Shown: one piece after another, positions 16,610-25,899 of the stretch
Layout: every line of letters starts with the position of its first letter
Numbering within the stretch: the stretch's first letter is position 1
Source: Euryarchaeota archaeon UBA36
GTDB lineage: Archaea > Thermoplasmatota > Poseidoniia > Poseidoniales > Thalassarchaeaceae
Length of the DNA stretch: 25,899 nucleotides
Assembly (NCBI GenBank): GCA_002496485.1
Contig: DAJW01000140.1
Coordinates: forward strand, 13,043 to 38,941
Direction of reading: 5' to 3'
Position numbers and translations under genes: made by a program
Notes under the pieces: generated by a model
Told to the model about the DNA's origin: nothing
The model's input: only the letters and a program-made list of their open reading frames with translations
Database searches by the model: none

Positions 16610-19600
16610 TTGTTCGTGCCGGTGCAGACTAGTCAATCTCAAAGATTAAATTTCTTACCAGCTATGTCCATGATTCTACTTATGATTTTAGTTCCAATAA
16701 ACTCTTTTTCTACTGATAGAGAAATTAATGATTCAATAAATTCTGATTTTACAAATCATAGATCTTGGGGTGAAAGTGGATTTAATGATACCGGATGGAT
16801 TGATTTTGTAGCAAACGGATCTGATATAGAAAATGGTACACCCGCATTGGGCGAAATAAGTTTGGAATTTGCTCCCGGAGCAATGATTAGCAATCTTACG
16901 CTTGAAGTGGAAGTTAATGGTAGTGATGGCTACTGGATTAATCAACCGCAATTGAACATACTAAACACGCAAACCAACATCTTAGACTGGAGAGGTCAAG
17001 GTGATTTCGGTAGACAAAATAATTTCCTTGATTATGATTCTACCGTTTCGGATGGAATACTAGATTCATCTCTAAAACCCAATACAATTAGTGATGCTTC
17101 ATGGCAAATTCCAACAGGAATAGAAATTACAGATTTGATTATTGAAGCATTAAGGCCAGTAGATCCAAAACTATCACTTACATCAAAATCAGTGGAAATA
17201 CACGATAGTGAAGTTAATCCCTTTGATGGCCGACTTTACTTACTGGTAGATGATGATTTATTGCATATTGATGATAACTCAGAAAAAAAGATAATTGATA
17301 TTCATCAGGAGATATATGGAAGAAGTATTCAATCAGACAGTTTGCGTGATATATTGTACATCGGTCGAAATGATGGAAATGTTACTGCAATGAGACTTTC
17401 TGACTCCTCAATAATTACTGATTTTCCTAATGATGTAAAAGAAAATAATTCGAACTCAATCCTATCAATGACGTTAGATAATAATGGAATAATTTGGGCT
17501 ACTTCTGAATGTGAAATGCATTATCTTATGCCATTGAAAGGTGCTATTTGGCAATCTGAAAATTTCTGCTTAGGCTCAGTATTAGAAACGCCAACCGATA
17601 TCATAACTTGGAATAATAGACTATATATTTCAACTGAGAATAGTGGATTACATGTAATAAACTACAATTTATCCAATTCAGGTATTATAGAAATTGAAAA
17701 GAATACTGTATGGGACAAGTCCAATTTTCTGTCCGATGACTCTATTTCCGATATTGAGATTTCTGGAGATATTCTGTATGTTGCCACATCCGAATCTGGA
17801 ATTAATAGACTTGATCTATCATCTACTTCTTGGCTAGCCACTTGGACAGAAAATAATTGGCTTATAACCGATGATATAATTTCAATTCAAACAACTCCTG
17901 GGTGGTTGTATATATTATCAGAAAACTATCTGCAAAGCTATAATACAAACGCTCTTTACTTCAGTTCCGATATCCAACTTTCTTCATTTGGGTTATATGG
18001 TTCTGGTACATTCCTAGGCTCATGGATTTCTGGATCTTCAAGATCGCCTTCCAATTCTACAGCTATAATCTCCGATTCCTCTGGAACTATTGGTCGAGTC
18101 GTGGGAGATAATCCAGATGGGCATTTTATTGTTGTAAGCAGTCCATCTATCGAAAATGCAGATATTTGTAAGATTATTGAAGATGACGATCAAGGGGAAG
18201 TATGGATTACAAATGGTTCAATAATTGATATGATGGACATAAGAGAGCGACTTTGGAAAACACCAATAGATATTTCCTCATATGTTTCAAATCCAGGTTC
18301 AATTACTTCGATTGTTCAAGATGAAAATGGATGGGTATGGATTGGAACATCTCAGGCTGGTACACTTCGATTAAGCAATATTGATGGATCTTATCTAGAA
18401 ACTATTCAAGGTTTAAACTCAAATCAAGTTTCTAGCATGGCATATGATTCAGATAATGATTTCCTTGTTATAGGCCATCCAGACGATGGAATATCGCTCT
18501 ATTCTACCTTGTCAAATTCAGTTTATTCTACATTTACAGTAAATGACGGACTCGACTCCAATAGTGTCATGGAGATTACTACCAGATATGGAATTGCATA
18601 TGTAGCTACTCAAGAAGAAGGAATAATGAGAATAGATTTAGATTCTCAATCAATCCTAGGCTCTTGGAAGTCATTGGGTATTGATAATCTGGATGCTGCA
18701 CCGATTGCAGTTGATGATGATATAATATACATGGGACTTTATGGCTTTGGAATTCTGTTAATTGATAGAATAACCTCAGAAATAATTGATTTATGGACGG
18801 CAGAGGATCCGAATAGTTTTCCTGATAATGATATCAATACTCTGGAAATCGACTTTTATGGTGGCCTACTAGTGGGCTCAGAAGTTCCTCAACCGTGGAG
18901 TACTCAACAACCTAATGGTGCCTTAGCTCGTTGGGATGGAACTAGCTGGGAACTTCTACCAACTGTTATTCCAGGCAATTGGAATGATCCATTCGAATTC
19001 TACGATTTAACTAGTGATGCATCTGGAATCTTTGCGGGCACTAATAGAGGCGCGTGTATGTGGAGTTGGGGAGCTAATGCAGGTTCAATAGAGCTAGAAG
19101 ATTGCTGGTCGAATACCGGCGGTGATGGCCTACCTTCTCGATTTGTAAATTCAGTAGAGCATATTGGGCCAGATTTTCTTTATGCAGGTACTAATCAAGG
19201 TGCTGCAATAATCAATATCTCTAACGGCTCGGTGGTAGAGATATGGACCGCAGGAGATGACACACAAAGAGCTAAGATTTTGAAATATCATGATATACTT
19301 TACTTAGGATTTGAAAATATTGGTATAGCTAGATATAATTTAACCACTAAGACTTGGTTACCAATATGGGATGGATCTTTCGGAATAATTGATGATGACG
19401 ATGTCACTGCACTTATTGAAGGTGAATCTCAAGGAACAATCTGGGCAGGTGGAGATTTCGGTCTAACTTTAATCGATGTAATCAATGAAACTTCATCAAT
19501 TAAATGGAATAGAGGAACAAATCAAGATGGGCCAACACTACCAGAAGAAGCACCTGGAGAACTATTGCTCATTGATGGTATAATATATTATTCGCCTCAA

Positions 19601-22600
19601 CGCGGACAACAGTGGAACTCTAGAGACCAAGTTACTAGAATTGATATTTCTTCTAATTCAACTTTGGAAACAATGGATGCAGGTGAATGGTTAGGTTATG
19701 ATGGAATAATCTACGATATGAGTAAAGTTGGAAATGAAATTTGGATTGGAATTGGCCAATCAGGTTGGGGCGGAAATATCGATGATGGAACAATAATTAG
19801 ATGGAACCTATCTACAAATTATTGGTCAGATAATTTAGAAACTATTGATGATGTTGGAAGAGTTAATGCCCAATATTTGGGCGATTGCTTTCCCTATCTT
19901 TCAACTTGCGAACTTTGGGTGGCATATGGAGACAATATATTGAGAAGATTCTCTGCAGGAAATATGACCCTTTTAGACCAATGGGATGATATTGATGGTA
20001 GGATAAGGGGAATGGTCGAATATCAAGGAGAATATCTTTTTGCGAGTATGAATGGCATTCTACGTTGGAATCCCGATAATGAGACATGGTTAGAATCTTG
20101 GCTTCCAGATTCAGGTCTGCCATCGGAATCAGAAATTGATTTCTACTCAATGAAAGTTATTGGTGATGATTTGTGGGCTTCCTCTGGAAGTGGTGATGAC
20201 GGGTTAATACTACATCTCTCTGGGAATAATAGTACTTGGTCAACTTGGCCGATGGATACTTCCGAGATTCCTGATGGCTATGGAGCAGATATTATTGTCT
20301 GCGACGATATTATTCACTTCGCAATAGGATTTACAGATTGGAGGTGGTGGGTAACTGGTGGTGGAATTGCTAGGTTCGATCTTGCAGACCATGATGGGAA
20401 TGGAATTTCTAATGAATGGCTAACACCATCAACAACATCAAATTCTGACTTATCTAACAGAGATCCTAGAGCATTGGCATGTGATGAAATAAATAAAATA
20501 CTATATGTTGGATTTGATGAAGAAAATATAGGAATTGATAGATATAGTTACGATATAGACAGTTTCCTACCAACCATTACAGAGCAAGATGGAATATCTT
20601 CCGCAAAAGTATTTCCAGGTGGAATGCTTCACTATAGAAACACTCTACTAATTTCACACTATGAAGATGGTGGTGGAATTTCAGTAGTTTTTACATCAGG
20701 AAATACATTTTCTAATGGTCAGACTATTGGTACAGGCATCGACTCATGTTCAATTGTTCCAGAGCCTAATGTTCTTGGTATTGTACCTTGGGAATCATAT
20801 TCAATAGGTAGATCAGGAGCAGATTCAGGAATTAATAGAGTCGATAGACTTGATAGTTCTGGATTAATCGAGGGAGGTATAGATGCATTAGTCGGATTGA
20901 CCTCTGGGCAAGTACATGATATGATTTCCAATGAAACACACGTTTGGGTTACTGTAGCCGGATCTCGCTTTTCTTATTCGGCCTCTACAATCTTACAAGG
21001 TGAATTTTCAGATAATAATACAATTGTTTGGCAACATGGATATCAATTCCAATCAGAATCAATAAGTGAAATCTTACTGGTAGATGATGAAATATGGTTA
21101 ACAACAATGGGGAATGGACTATGGTCAATCAATTTAACAGATAAATTATTCATTCCAACCCCAACATCTCTACATAATCAGATGGATGGAATAATTATCG
21201 AAGATGAAAAGATGTATGTTGGATTAATTGGAATGGATGGTAGTTCTGCAGGCTTCCAAGCATTTTCTCCTGAGGATAGACAATGGGGACAAGGTAGTCT
21301 TATAGCAGGTTTACCAAATAATGCCGTAAATGACTTTATTGAATACGAAGATCATATCCTAGTAGCTACTGATGGAGGGATTGGGCTTTGGAATACAACA
21401 AAATCCGATTGGGATAATCCAATAACATCAATCAATGGTTTACCTAATTCTATTATTACTCATCTATTCATTCCACCTTCACCATTGATGAGTAATGGAA
21501 CTATTATTACTGGTGGACCCAATGGATTAGCTATTCTTGACTCAAATTTCAATTTCTTGGGTGAAATAGGAAGATTAGATGGATTGATTGGCGATTCAGT
21601 CGCAGGAATAACCTATGCCGATGCATCTACTAGAGTTGTCAATGACTCAATTACAGGAAATCCGATAATTCTTCATCATGATGCCGCACTTTTCATCTCG
21701 CACGACGGATTCGGCTCAACACGTCCAGGCGTAAGTGCATGGGATTTAGCAACCGATAAATCCAATGGAACCTACAATATAGATATGCTACCTAGTAATG
21801 AAGTAACTGCCATTACTTCAGATTATTGGGGAGTTCACATTGCTACATCTAGTGAACCAATGGTCCATTGGAATGGAACATCTATGACGATGGAATCAGG
21901 TCCAGGTGCATTCAATTTACAGGGATGGCCAGTAACAGACTTAACGTCCGATGGAATTCACATATCTGCAATTTCTTCAAACAGAATAAGCGTTTTCACT
22001 GTTGATGGTAATCATGAAGTTAAAGCTCAGAAAAGTTTTCCTGGAGCAGTAGATATAGATTCTAACTCAGAATGGCTAATTGCTATTGATGAAGACGGAT
22101 TACATGCGTTTAGTAATACCGAAACTCTTCAGGAAATGCCACGTGTCAATCAGAGGAGAGCTGAACCTCTAAATGTGATTTATGATTTTAATACATGGGA
22201 AATTACAGAAACAACTCATCCAGGAATGCCTACTGTGTTGGCTTCCGCAGAGAATCCAATATCAATCCCCCTAGATCCTACACAAGAATTCTCAGATGAA
22301 TTAATTCTTTATCCTGGCAAATTAACCTTTTCTTCTCCTCAAGATTGGTCTTGGATTTGGGCCCGTTCAAATCAATTGAATTACACAGGTTCATGGGATT
22401 TTGCTTCAATAAATCCTTCTATAGTCGACTCATTCCAAACAGCTATTTTTTCTGCTGAACCAGGCTCAATGTCATCATTTGTTAATCTTCAACTACAATC
22501 ACCCAAAGATGGTAAGATAAAGATACGTCTAACATATGATTGGGAAAGATTAGAATCTCCGACTATAATTACAAGTTTGGTTGATAGACCTAATGATGGC

Positions 22601-25168
22601 GGGGGCGTCCTAATAGCAAATTGGCTTCCAGCACAGGATTCAGCTTGGACAGCTTATAGATTATACATCTGGGATTCAACTGATATTCCTGATTGGACTC
22701 CAACTAAAGACGATTTGGAAGATTTTTCAATTTATGAAAGAATTCCATTTTGGACTCAAACATCTACAGAATTTTATTTTGCAGATAAGAATGGAACTCA
22801 AACTATTCTAAGCGACACTAGACAGTACAGGTCTGCTATATCAATTGAATATCCTGACGGAAGTTTAGGAGAGCCAATTAGTTGGTCAGGAAACACTACT
22901 CCTACTGATGAAATCCCCAATCCTCCAGATTGGATAAAGGCAGAACCAATATCTGGTGGGACTCCCGGAACATTATCATTAGAATGGTCAGCATGTGAAG
23001 AACTCGATCCACAATTCTCTAGAATTTGGGCAGTTAAGCAGGAGATAACCAATGCTATCGCATTACCAGATTCGATTGATATTAGCAGTTCGGCAGGTAA
23101 CTCTACAGTTCTCAATTTAGATCCTGACTCTCCCTATTGGTTAGCAATAGTTTGTGTCGATGAATCAGGACAATCCAAACCGTCTGAAGCAACAATTTTC
23201 GGTCCAGTAGTTACGGCTGGTGGTCTGAATGATGGTATTGCCCCTATGCCAATAACTGATACGGTAGCTTTCGACGTTCCGAATGACGAAGGTGGACAAA
23301 TTCAGGTTACTTGGACTCCTAATAGTGAAGAGGACTGCTCCTATCATGTAATTTACATTCTTCCAGCCACAGGATGGATTCCACCTACAAGCGTTGAGGG
23401 TTGGCCGGTGGCGGAGTACATTCCAGATTGTAGCACCAACACTAGCATTATAGATAGTATTGGAGATTCCAATCTTGAAAATGGAATTTACTATTGGATT
23501 GGAGTAGTTGCAGTAGATGATTGGGGTAATCAGGATGTTGAGAATGTTTTAGTTGTAGAGATGACTCCTAATTCACAGTTAGACTCCACATCCGGACTTC
23601 CCCCTGACTTAGTAGCAAATTTACAAGCTTGGGATCATCCGATGGATGACGGAACTGCGATTGATATTTCTTGGGATAGATCAGAAGCTACTGATTTTAG
23701 CTATTACACTGTTTGGGTTTCTGACTATCCTCTAGATGATTTAACTCAACTGTCCTCGCAATGTTCTCAAAATGATAATTGTGACTTGATTATCGTAAAT
23801 CAAAGACAAATTGGAAACTCCAAACAATTAGAACTAACCGTCAATAAGGCGCTATATGGGACAAATATTGAGACCTTGAAATCAGAGAAAATCATTCCCT
23901 CAATTCCATTATATGTTGCAGTAACTGTTCATGATATTAACGGAAATGTAAAACTCACTGGCATGGATCAAATTATGTCTCTTGTTACACCAATTGATAA
24001 TAGAGGCGACTCATCACCACCTAACCGCATCCCTTCACCAATTTTGACCGATAGAACTTCTGATTCTGGGAATGCAATTTTTGTTGAGTTTGAACCTAGT
24101 GATGCAAATGACATTGCAGAATACAGAATTTACGCGGTCGCAGGAAGTCCAATTGATAACGTCGAGAATATTCAGCCAGCAATGGTTGTATATAGAGGAG
24201 AAAATAATACCGTACTTCTTGAACAGTATTCTAATGGAAGCGAACTTGTTGCAGATATCCCAGTTTGGGTAGTAGTAGTGGCTGTAGATGGAACCGGAAA
24301 TGCATGGCAGAATAATCTCGAATCAAGTATGATTAGTCCTGTAGATGAACTATCTCAAGATCCTGGGTTTTATCTACCCGAAATCACTGGTTTAATCGTA
24401 TTCTGGGAATCAAGTGGATTTGGCATCAATGTAATATGGGATATTTCTGAAGAGGAAGTAGTCAAGTCATATTCAGTTTATGCCAGTAATACTGAATTTT
24501 CAGATACAAGAGAAGCACTTCTAATTTCATCAGGAATAACAAATAGTAATTTCTCATTCAATTCCCTTGGTCCATCTTCAATAGATTCATCTCAAACTTA
24601 TTGGATTTCGGTTGTAGCATCTGATGGAATAGTAAACAGATTTTCAACTACACCCATATCTCTTCTACCTCTTCAAGAATATAATTTAGGTAATCCTATT
24701 TCACCTATTCTTGATTCAGATGAATCTCTGCTAGACCAACTAATGAATGGAGATTTGAACTCTGTGATAGCAATATTCTCCGCATTGATGATACTTATTG
24801 GGGGCATCCTGATACTCAGACCGAAGGAATCTATCGTACCAGAGCCATGGGAAATGGGTACACAAGAAATCGAAGAATTGGAAGAAGAATTTGAGAATGA
24901 AAATTTAGAATTTGAAGCCTTTGAGGATACTCAAATTACTGAATCAACTGATTCAATCTCTGAGGATTTGATATCAATGTTTGATGACGAACTTTCTATG
25001 CCCGCAAGCTCCTCTGTACAAGAAGATACAGTTTCTGAACTAATGTCTGAAGAATCAGAAGAAATAGACTTAGAAGATCTAAACGAATTAGCTGATGATT
25101 TGGAAGAAAAGGTATCAAATTCTGATGATATAGATACTTCATTTATCGATGATGTGTTAGATGGCTGA
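16610..25168 (+). CDS. Giant secreted surface protein: beta-propeller repeats, FN3-like domains, membrane anchor
   Basis: A 2852-residue protein, probably displayed on the cell surface. A signal peptide covers about 1-35 (hydrophobic FLPAMSMILLMILVPINSF). A beta-rich domain (about 45-190) is followed by a very long run of propeller blades to about 1840, similar to two-component-regulator propeller repeats: the pattern GLPSNxV..I with WxGT or WxAT recurs, for example SITSIVQDENGWVWIGTS near 564, and GLDSN or GLP motifs near 642, 838, 1168, 1566, 1610 and 1727. Five or six fibronectin-III-like domains begin near 1991, 2105, 2210, 2330, 2469 and 2589. One membrane helix (2718-2737) is followed by RPK and a 115-residue very acidic tail, presumably cytoplasmic. 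N-glycosylation sequons are abundant. No histidine kinase or enzyme domain is attached; adhesion or ligand binding is inferred. The start may be TTG 16610, GTG 16616 or GTG 16622. Confidence 0.88.
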   Translation: MFVPVQTSQSQRLNFLPAMSMILLMILVPINSFSTDREINDSINSDFTNHRSWGESGFNDTGWIDFVANGSDIENGTPALGEISLEFAPGAMISNLTLEVEVNGSDGYWINQPQLNILNTQTNILDWRGQGDFGRQNNFLDYDSTVSDGILDSSLKPNTISDASWQIPTGIEITDLIIEALRPVDPKLSLTSKSVEIHDSEVNPFDGRLYLLVDDDLLHIDDNSEKKIIDIHQEIYGRSIQSDSLRDILYIGRNDGNVTAMRLSDSSIITDFPNDVKENNSNSILSMTLDNNGIIWATSECEMHYLMPLKGAIWQSENFCLGSVLETPTDIITWNNRLYISTENSGLHVINYNLSNSGIIEIEKNTVWDKSNFLSDDSISDIEISGDILYVATSESGINRLDLSSTSWLATWTENNWLITDDIISIQTTPGWLYILSENYLQSYNTNALYFSSDIQLSSFGLYGSGTFLGSWISGSSRSPSNSTAIISDSSGTIGRVVGDNPDGHFIVVSSPSIENADICKIIEDDDQGEVWITNGSIIDMMDIRERLWKTPIDISSYVSNPGSITSIVQDENGWVWIGTSQAGTLRLSNIDGSYLETIQGLNSNQVSSMAYDSDNDFLVIGHPDDGISLYSTLSNSVYSTFTVNDGLDSNSVMEITTRYGIAYVATQEEGIMRIDLDSQSILGSWKSLGIDNLDAAPIAVDDDIIYMGLYGFGILLIDRITSEIIDLWTAEDPNSFPDNDINTLEIDFYGGLLVGSEVPQPWSTQQPNGALARWDGTSWELLPTVIPGNWNDPFEFYDLTSDASGIFAGTNRGACMWSWGANAGSIELEDCWSNTGGDGLPSRFVNSVEHIGPDFLYAGTNQGAAIINISNGSVVEIWTAGDDTQRAKILKYHDILYLGFENIGIARYNLTTKTWLPIWDGSFGIIDDDDVTALIEGESQGTIWAGGDFGLTLIDVINETSSIKWNRGTNQDGPTLPEEAPGELLLIDGIIYYSPQRGQQWNSRDQVTRIDISSNSTLETMDAGEWLGYDGIIYDMSKVGNEIWIGIGQSGWGGNIDDGTIIRWNLSTNYWSDNLETIDDVGRVNAQYLGDCFPYLSTCELWVAYGDNILRRFSAGNMTLLDQWDDIDGRIRGMVEYQGEYLFASMNGILRWNPDNETWLESWLPDSGLPSESEIDFYSMKVIGDDLWASSGSGDDGLILHLSGNNSTWSTWPMDTSEIPDGYGADIIVCDDIIHFAIGFTDWRWWVTGGGIARFDLADHDGNGISNEWLTPSTTSNSDLSNRDPRALACDEINKILYVGFDEENIGIDRYSYDIDSFLPTITEQDGISSAKVFPGGMLHYRNTLLISHYEDGGGISVVFTSGNTFSNGQTIGTGIDSCSIVPEPNVLGIVPWESYSIGRSGADSGINRVDRLDSSGLIEGGIDALVGLTSGQVHDMISNETHVWVTVAGSRFSYSASTILQGEFSDNNTIVWQHGYQFQSESISEILLVDDEIWLTTMGNGLWSINLTDKLFIPTPTSLHNQMDGIIIEDEKMYVGLIGMDGSSAGFQAFSPEDRQWGQGSLIAGLPNNAVNDFIEYEDHILVATDGGIGLWNTTKSDWDNPITSINGLPNSIITHLFIPPSPLMSNGTIITGGPNGLAILDSNFNFLGEIGRLDGLIGDSVAGITYADASTRVVNDSITGNPIILHHDAALFISHDGFGSTRPGVSAWDLATDKSNGTYNIDMLPSNEVTAITSDYWGVHIATSSEPMVHWNGTSMTMESGPGAFNLQGWPVTDLTSDGIHISAISSNRISVFTVDGNHEVKAQKSFPGAVDIDSNSEWLIAIDEDGLHAFSNTETLQEMPRVNQRRAEPLNVIYDFNTWEITETTHPGMPTVLASAENPISIPLDPTQEFSDELILYPGKLTFSSPQDWSWIWARSNQLNYTGSWDFASINPSIVDSFQTAIFSAEPGSMSSFVNLQLQSPKDGKIKIRLTYDWERLESPTIITSLVDRPNDGGGVLIANWLPAQDSAWTAYRLYIWDSTDIPDWTPTKDDLEDFSIYERIPFWTQTSTEFYFADKNGTQTILSDTRQYRSAISIEYPDGSLGEPISWSGNTTPTDEIPNPPDWIKAEPISGGTPGTLSLEWSACEELDPQFSRIWAVKQEITNAIALPDSIDISSSAGNSTVLNLDPDSPYWLAIVCVDESGQSKPSEATIFGPVVTAGGLNDGIAPMPITDTVAFDVPNDEGGQIQVTWTPNSEEDCSYHVIYILPATGWIPPTSVEGWPVAEYIPDCSTNTSIIDSIGDSNLENGIYYWIGVVAVDDWGNQDVENVLVVEMTPNSQLDSTSGLPPDLVANLQAWDHPMDDGTAIDISWDRSEATDFSYYTVWVSDYPLDDLTQLSSQCSQNDNCDLIIVNQRQIGNSKQLELTVNKALYGTNIETLKSEKIIPSIPLYVAVTVHDINGNVKLTGMDQIMSLVTPIDNRGDSSPPNRIPSPILTDRTSDSGNAIFVEFEPSDANDIAEYRIYAVAGSPIDNVENIQPAMVVYRGENNTVLLEQYSNGSELVADIPVWVVVVAVDGTGNAWQNNLESSMISPVDELSQDPGFYLPEITGLIVFWESSGFGINVIWDISEEEVVKSYSVYASNTEFSDTREALLISSGITNSNFSFNSLGPSSIDSSQTYWISVVASDGIVNRFSTTPISLLPLQEYNLGNPISPILDSDESLLDQLMNGDLNSVIAIFSALMILIGGILILRPKESIVPEPWEMGTQEIEELEEEFENENLEFEAFEDTQITESTDSISEDLISMFDDELSMPASSSVQEDTVSELMSEESEEIDLEDLNELADDLEEKVSNSDDIDTSFIDDVLDG

Positions 25169-25183
25169 ACCGTAGACTTGAAG

Positions 25184-25191
25184 GATAAATC
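25184..25191 (+). promoter_or_regulatory. TATA-like element of the zinc-ribbon gene
   Basis: GATAAATC is centred 27 bases before ATG 25214, the spacing of a leaderless archaeal promoter. It falls inside the longer reading frame that begins at TTG 25178, which argues against that longer start. Confidence 0.3.
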
Positions 25192-25213
25192 ACGTTTGGT
25201 AAGCTTGATTATC

Positions 25214-25576
25214 ATGCCGGCATGTAGGATGTGTAAACAATTCTACCCAGAAAGTCAATTCATATCCGGTAATGGACCGAGGTATCAGGTATGCGCGAGA
25301 TGCGGCGTTGAAAGCGGCCTTGCTACCAGAGAGGAAACTCCACAACTATACTCAGATGAATTAGTAAATGCTAGATTTATACTGTATACCAAGAGAGCCC
25401 TACCTTGGTTTGTATTACTAGTTGGATGGATTTTGTATATTTCAATAGGCAGGGGAATTGAGTTATGGTCCAGTATATTATTCGTAATTTTGTTAATATC
25501 ATCACTACTAGTTCCGGTCATCCATATACTCAGAAGTACAAAATTTTCAGCCGAACTTTCCCGATTAACCCCTTGA
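25214..25576 (+). CDS. Small zinc-ribbon membrane protein, unknown function
   Basis: A 120-residue protein with an N-terminal zinc-ribbon-like motif, C4-x2-C7 and C27-x2-C30, followed by a charged linker and two membrane helices at about 63-81 and 86-106. The C-terminus (RSTKFSAELSRLTP) is short and probably cytoplasmic. I do not recognise a named family. The reading frame extends up to TTG 25178, but I prefer ATG 25214 because the zinc ribbon begins at once after it and a TATA-like element sits 27 bases upstream. It lies 45 bp after the giant surface-protein gene on the same strand, so a link to that protein or simple co-transcription is possible but unproven. Confidence 0.65.
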   Translation: MPACRMCKQFYPESQFISGNGPRYQVCARCGVESGLATREETPQLYSDELVNARFILYTKRALPWFVLLVGWILYISIGRGIELWSSILFVILLISSLLVPVIHILRSTKFSAELSRLTP

Positions 25577-25626
25577 CATTAATACGGGAATGTTTGAAAT
25601 AGCTTATACTACTCTCAAATACTTAG

Positions 25627-25645
25627 AGGGAACAGTGGGTTCCCT
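25627..25645 (+). repeat. Inverted repeat in the gene-free stretch
   Basis: AGGGAAC and GTTCCCT form a perfect 7-bp stem around AGTGG. It is not followed by a T-run, so it does not look like a bacterial-style terminator. It may be the 5' hairpin of an RNA. Confidence 0.45.
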
Positions 25646-25716
25646 ATGAAAGCCCGTGGAATTGGAAGTTAGAAATAGGAGGAGCAGATAAAAATTTGTG
25701 AGAATTAAAATGACTG

Positions 25717-25745
25717 TTATGCAGCTCAATGTTGCTTTTATGCAG
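25717..25745 (+). repeat. Direct repeat TTATGCAG, 21 bp apart
   Basis: Two identical TTATGCAG octamers start at 25717 and 25738, a 21-bp period that places them on the same face of the helix, as for tandem protein-binding sites. Chance is not excluded for an 8-mer pair. Confidence 0.35.
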
Positions 25746-25845
25746 TATATTTGATTACTTTATGTGCTCTTCATATAACTTCAATGAGGTGAATATTCTC
25801 TATAATTTAAATAAATTCAATAGGCTTTACAAATTTAATTTGGAC

Positions 25846-25899
25846 GTGAAAAAGAAAATGCAAACAAAAAAGAATACAAGTATGATAATCGCACTATTA
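25846..25899 (+). CDS. N-terminus of a probable secreted protein (cut by window edge)
   Basis: An open frame runs from GTG 25846 to the window end, 18 codons. It reads as a lysine-rich start followed by the beginning of a hydrophobic run (KKNTSMIIALL), the look of a signal peptide or lipoprotein leader. ATG 25858 is an alternative start. AT-rich sequence at 25799-25818 would suit a promoter. Nothing can be said about function because the rest lies outside the window. Confidence 0.4.
   Translation, partial: MKKKMQTKKNTSMIIALL

Larger units (their letters stand above)
25577..25845 (+). other. Gene-free stretch of about 270 bp with a hairpin
   Basis: No convincing open frame on either strand. 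It holds a perfect 7-bp inverted repeat, AGGGAAC-AGTGG-GTTCCCT at 25627-25645, about 25 bases after a TATA-like GCTTATACTA near 25600-25610. An AGGAGGAG at 25677-25684 is followed by an 18-codon frame (GTG 25698 to TGA 25752). From 25799 to 25818 it is very AT-rich and probably holds the promoter of the next gene. A small RNA is possible; no known RNA family was recognised. Confidence 0.4.

Noticed and set aside
16610..25168. Idea that the propeller protein is a hybrid two-component sensor
   Set aside because: The sequence after the membrane helix is only a 115-residue acidic tail with no histidine kinase or receiver motifs.
25639..25684. Faint resemblance to part of 5S rRNA (GGAAGTTAGAA)
   Set aside because: The conserved 5S core and pairing helices are absent; the likeness is limited to a few bases.
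25786..25792. Perfect GAGGTGA ribosome binding sequence
   Set aside because: No ATG, GTG or TTG follows at a usable distance, so it is probably coincidental.
1..25899. CRISPR arrays, insertion sequences, tRNA genes, att sites
   Set aside because: No regularly spaced repeats, transposase motifs, terminal inverted repeats or tRNA cloverleaf were seen; the gene content looks like stable chromosomal core plus lineage-specific surface genes.

Overview
The window reads as a compact, AT-rich piece of a euryarchaeal genome, most likely a planktonic marine lineage of the Marine Group II/III (Poseidoniia-like) kind. The evidence is an archaeal ribosomal/RNA-polymerase operon (uS13, uS4, uS11, Rpo3), an archaeal-type pantoate kinase, TATA-like boxes close to start codons, GAGGTGA-type ribosome binding sites, and very large secreted and membrane proteins beside bacterial-looking central-carbon enzymes. 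The lineage is inferred from gene content and style; no 16S rRNA is present.

Layout. 1-2874 (+): the 3' part of leuS, then a PD-(D/E)xK nuclease-like protein of the TPD family that aligns with human CDIN1/C15orf41. 2871-12407 (-), transcribed right to left: a 1246-aa polytopic membrane protein, a membrane-anchored FKBP-like protein, a SAM-dependent methyltransferase with a THUMP-like C-terminus, then rps13-rps4-rps11-rpoD and pantoate kinase. 12560-14161 (+): ATP-dependent PEP carboxykinase. 14158-16440 (-): malic enzyme fused to a phosphotransacetylase-like domain, convergent with pckA. 16610-25168 (+): one 2852-codon secreted protein with beta-propeller repeats, about five or six fibronectin-III-like domains, a C-terminal membrane anchor and an acidic cytoplasmic tail. 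Then a small zinc-ribbon membrane protein, a roughly 270-bp gene-free stretch with a hairpin and a direct repeat, and the first 18 codons of a probable secreted protein cut by the window edge.

How it fits together. The left half is translation and transcription machinery plus CoA synthesis. The centre controls the PEP/pyruvate/malate node: PEP carboxykinase makes PEP from oxaloacetate and malic enzyme makes pyruvate from malate. The right half is cell-surface biology. Packing is extreme: both convergent gene pairs (2871-2874 and 14158-14161) end in one shared TTAA whose two strands each supply a TAA stop.

Most interesting signals: the CDIN1-like nuclease, two abutting inverted repeats in the rps13 leader, a 17-bp palindrome touching the pckA ribosome binding site, the shared TTAA stops, the giant propeller/FN3 surface protein, and the roughly 37-helix membrane protein of unknown function. 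I found no CRISPR array, insertion sequence, tRNA or rRNA, and no clear new defence system.
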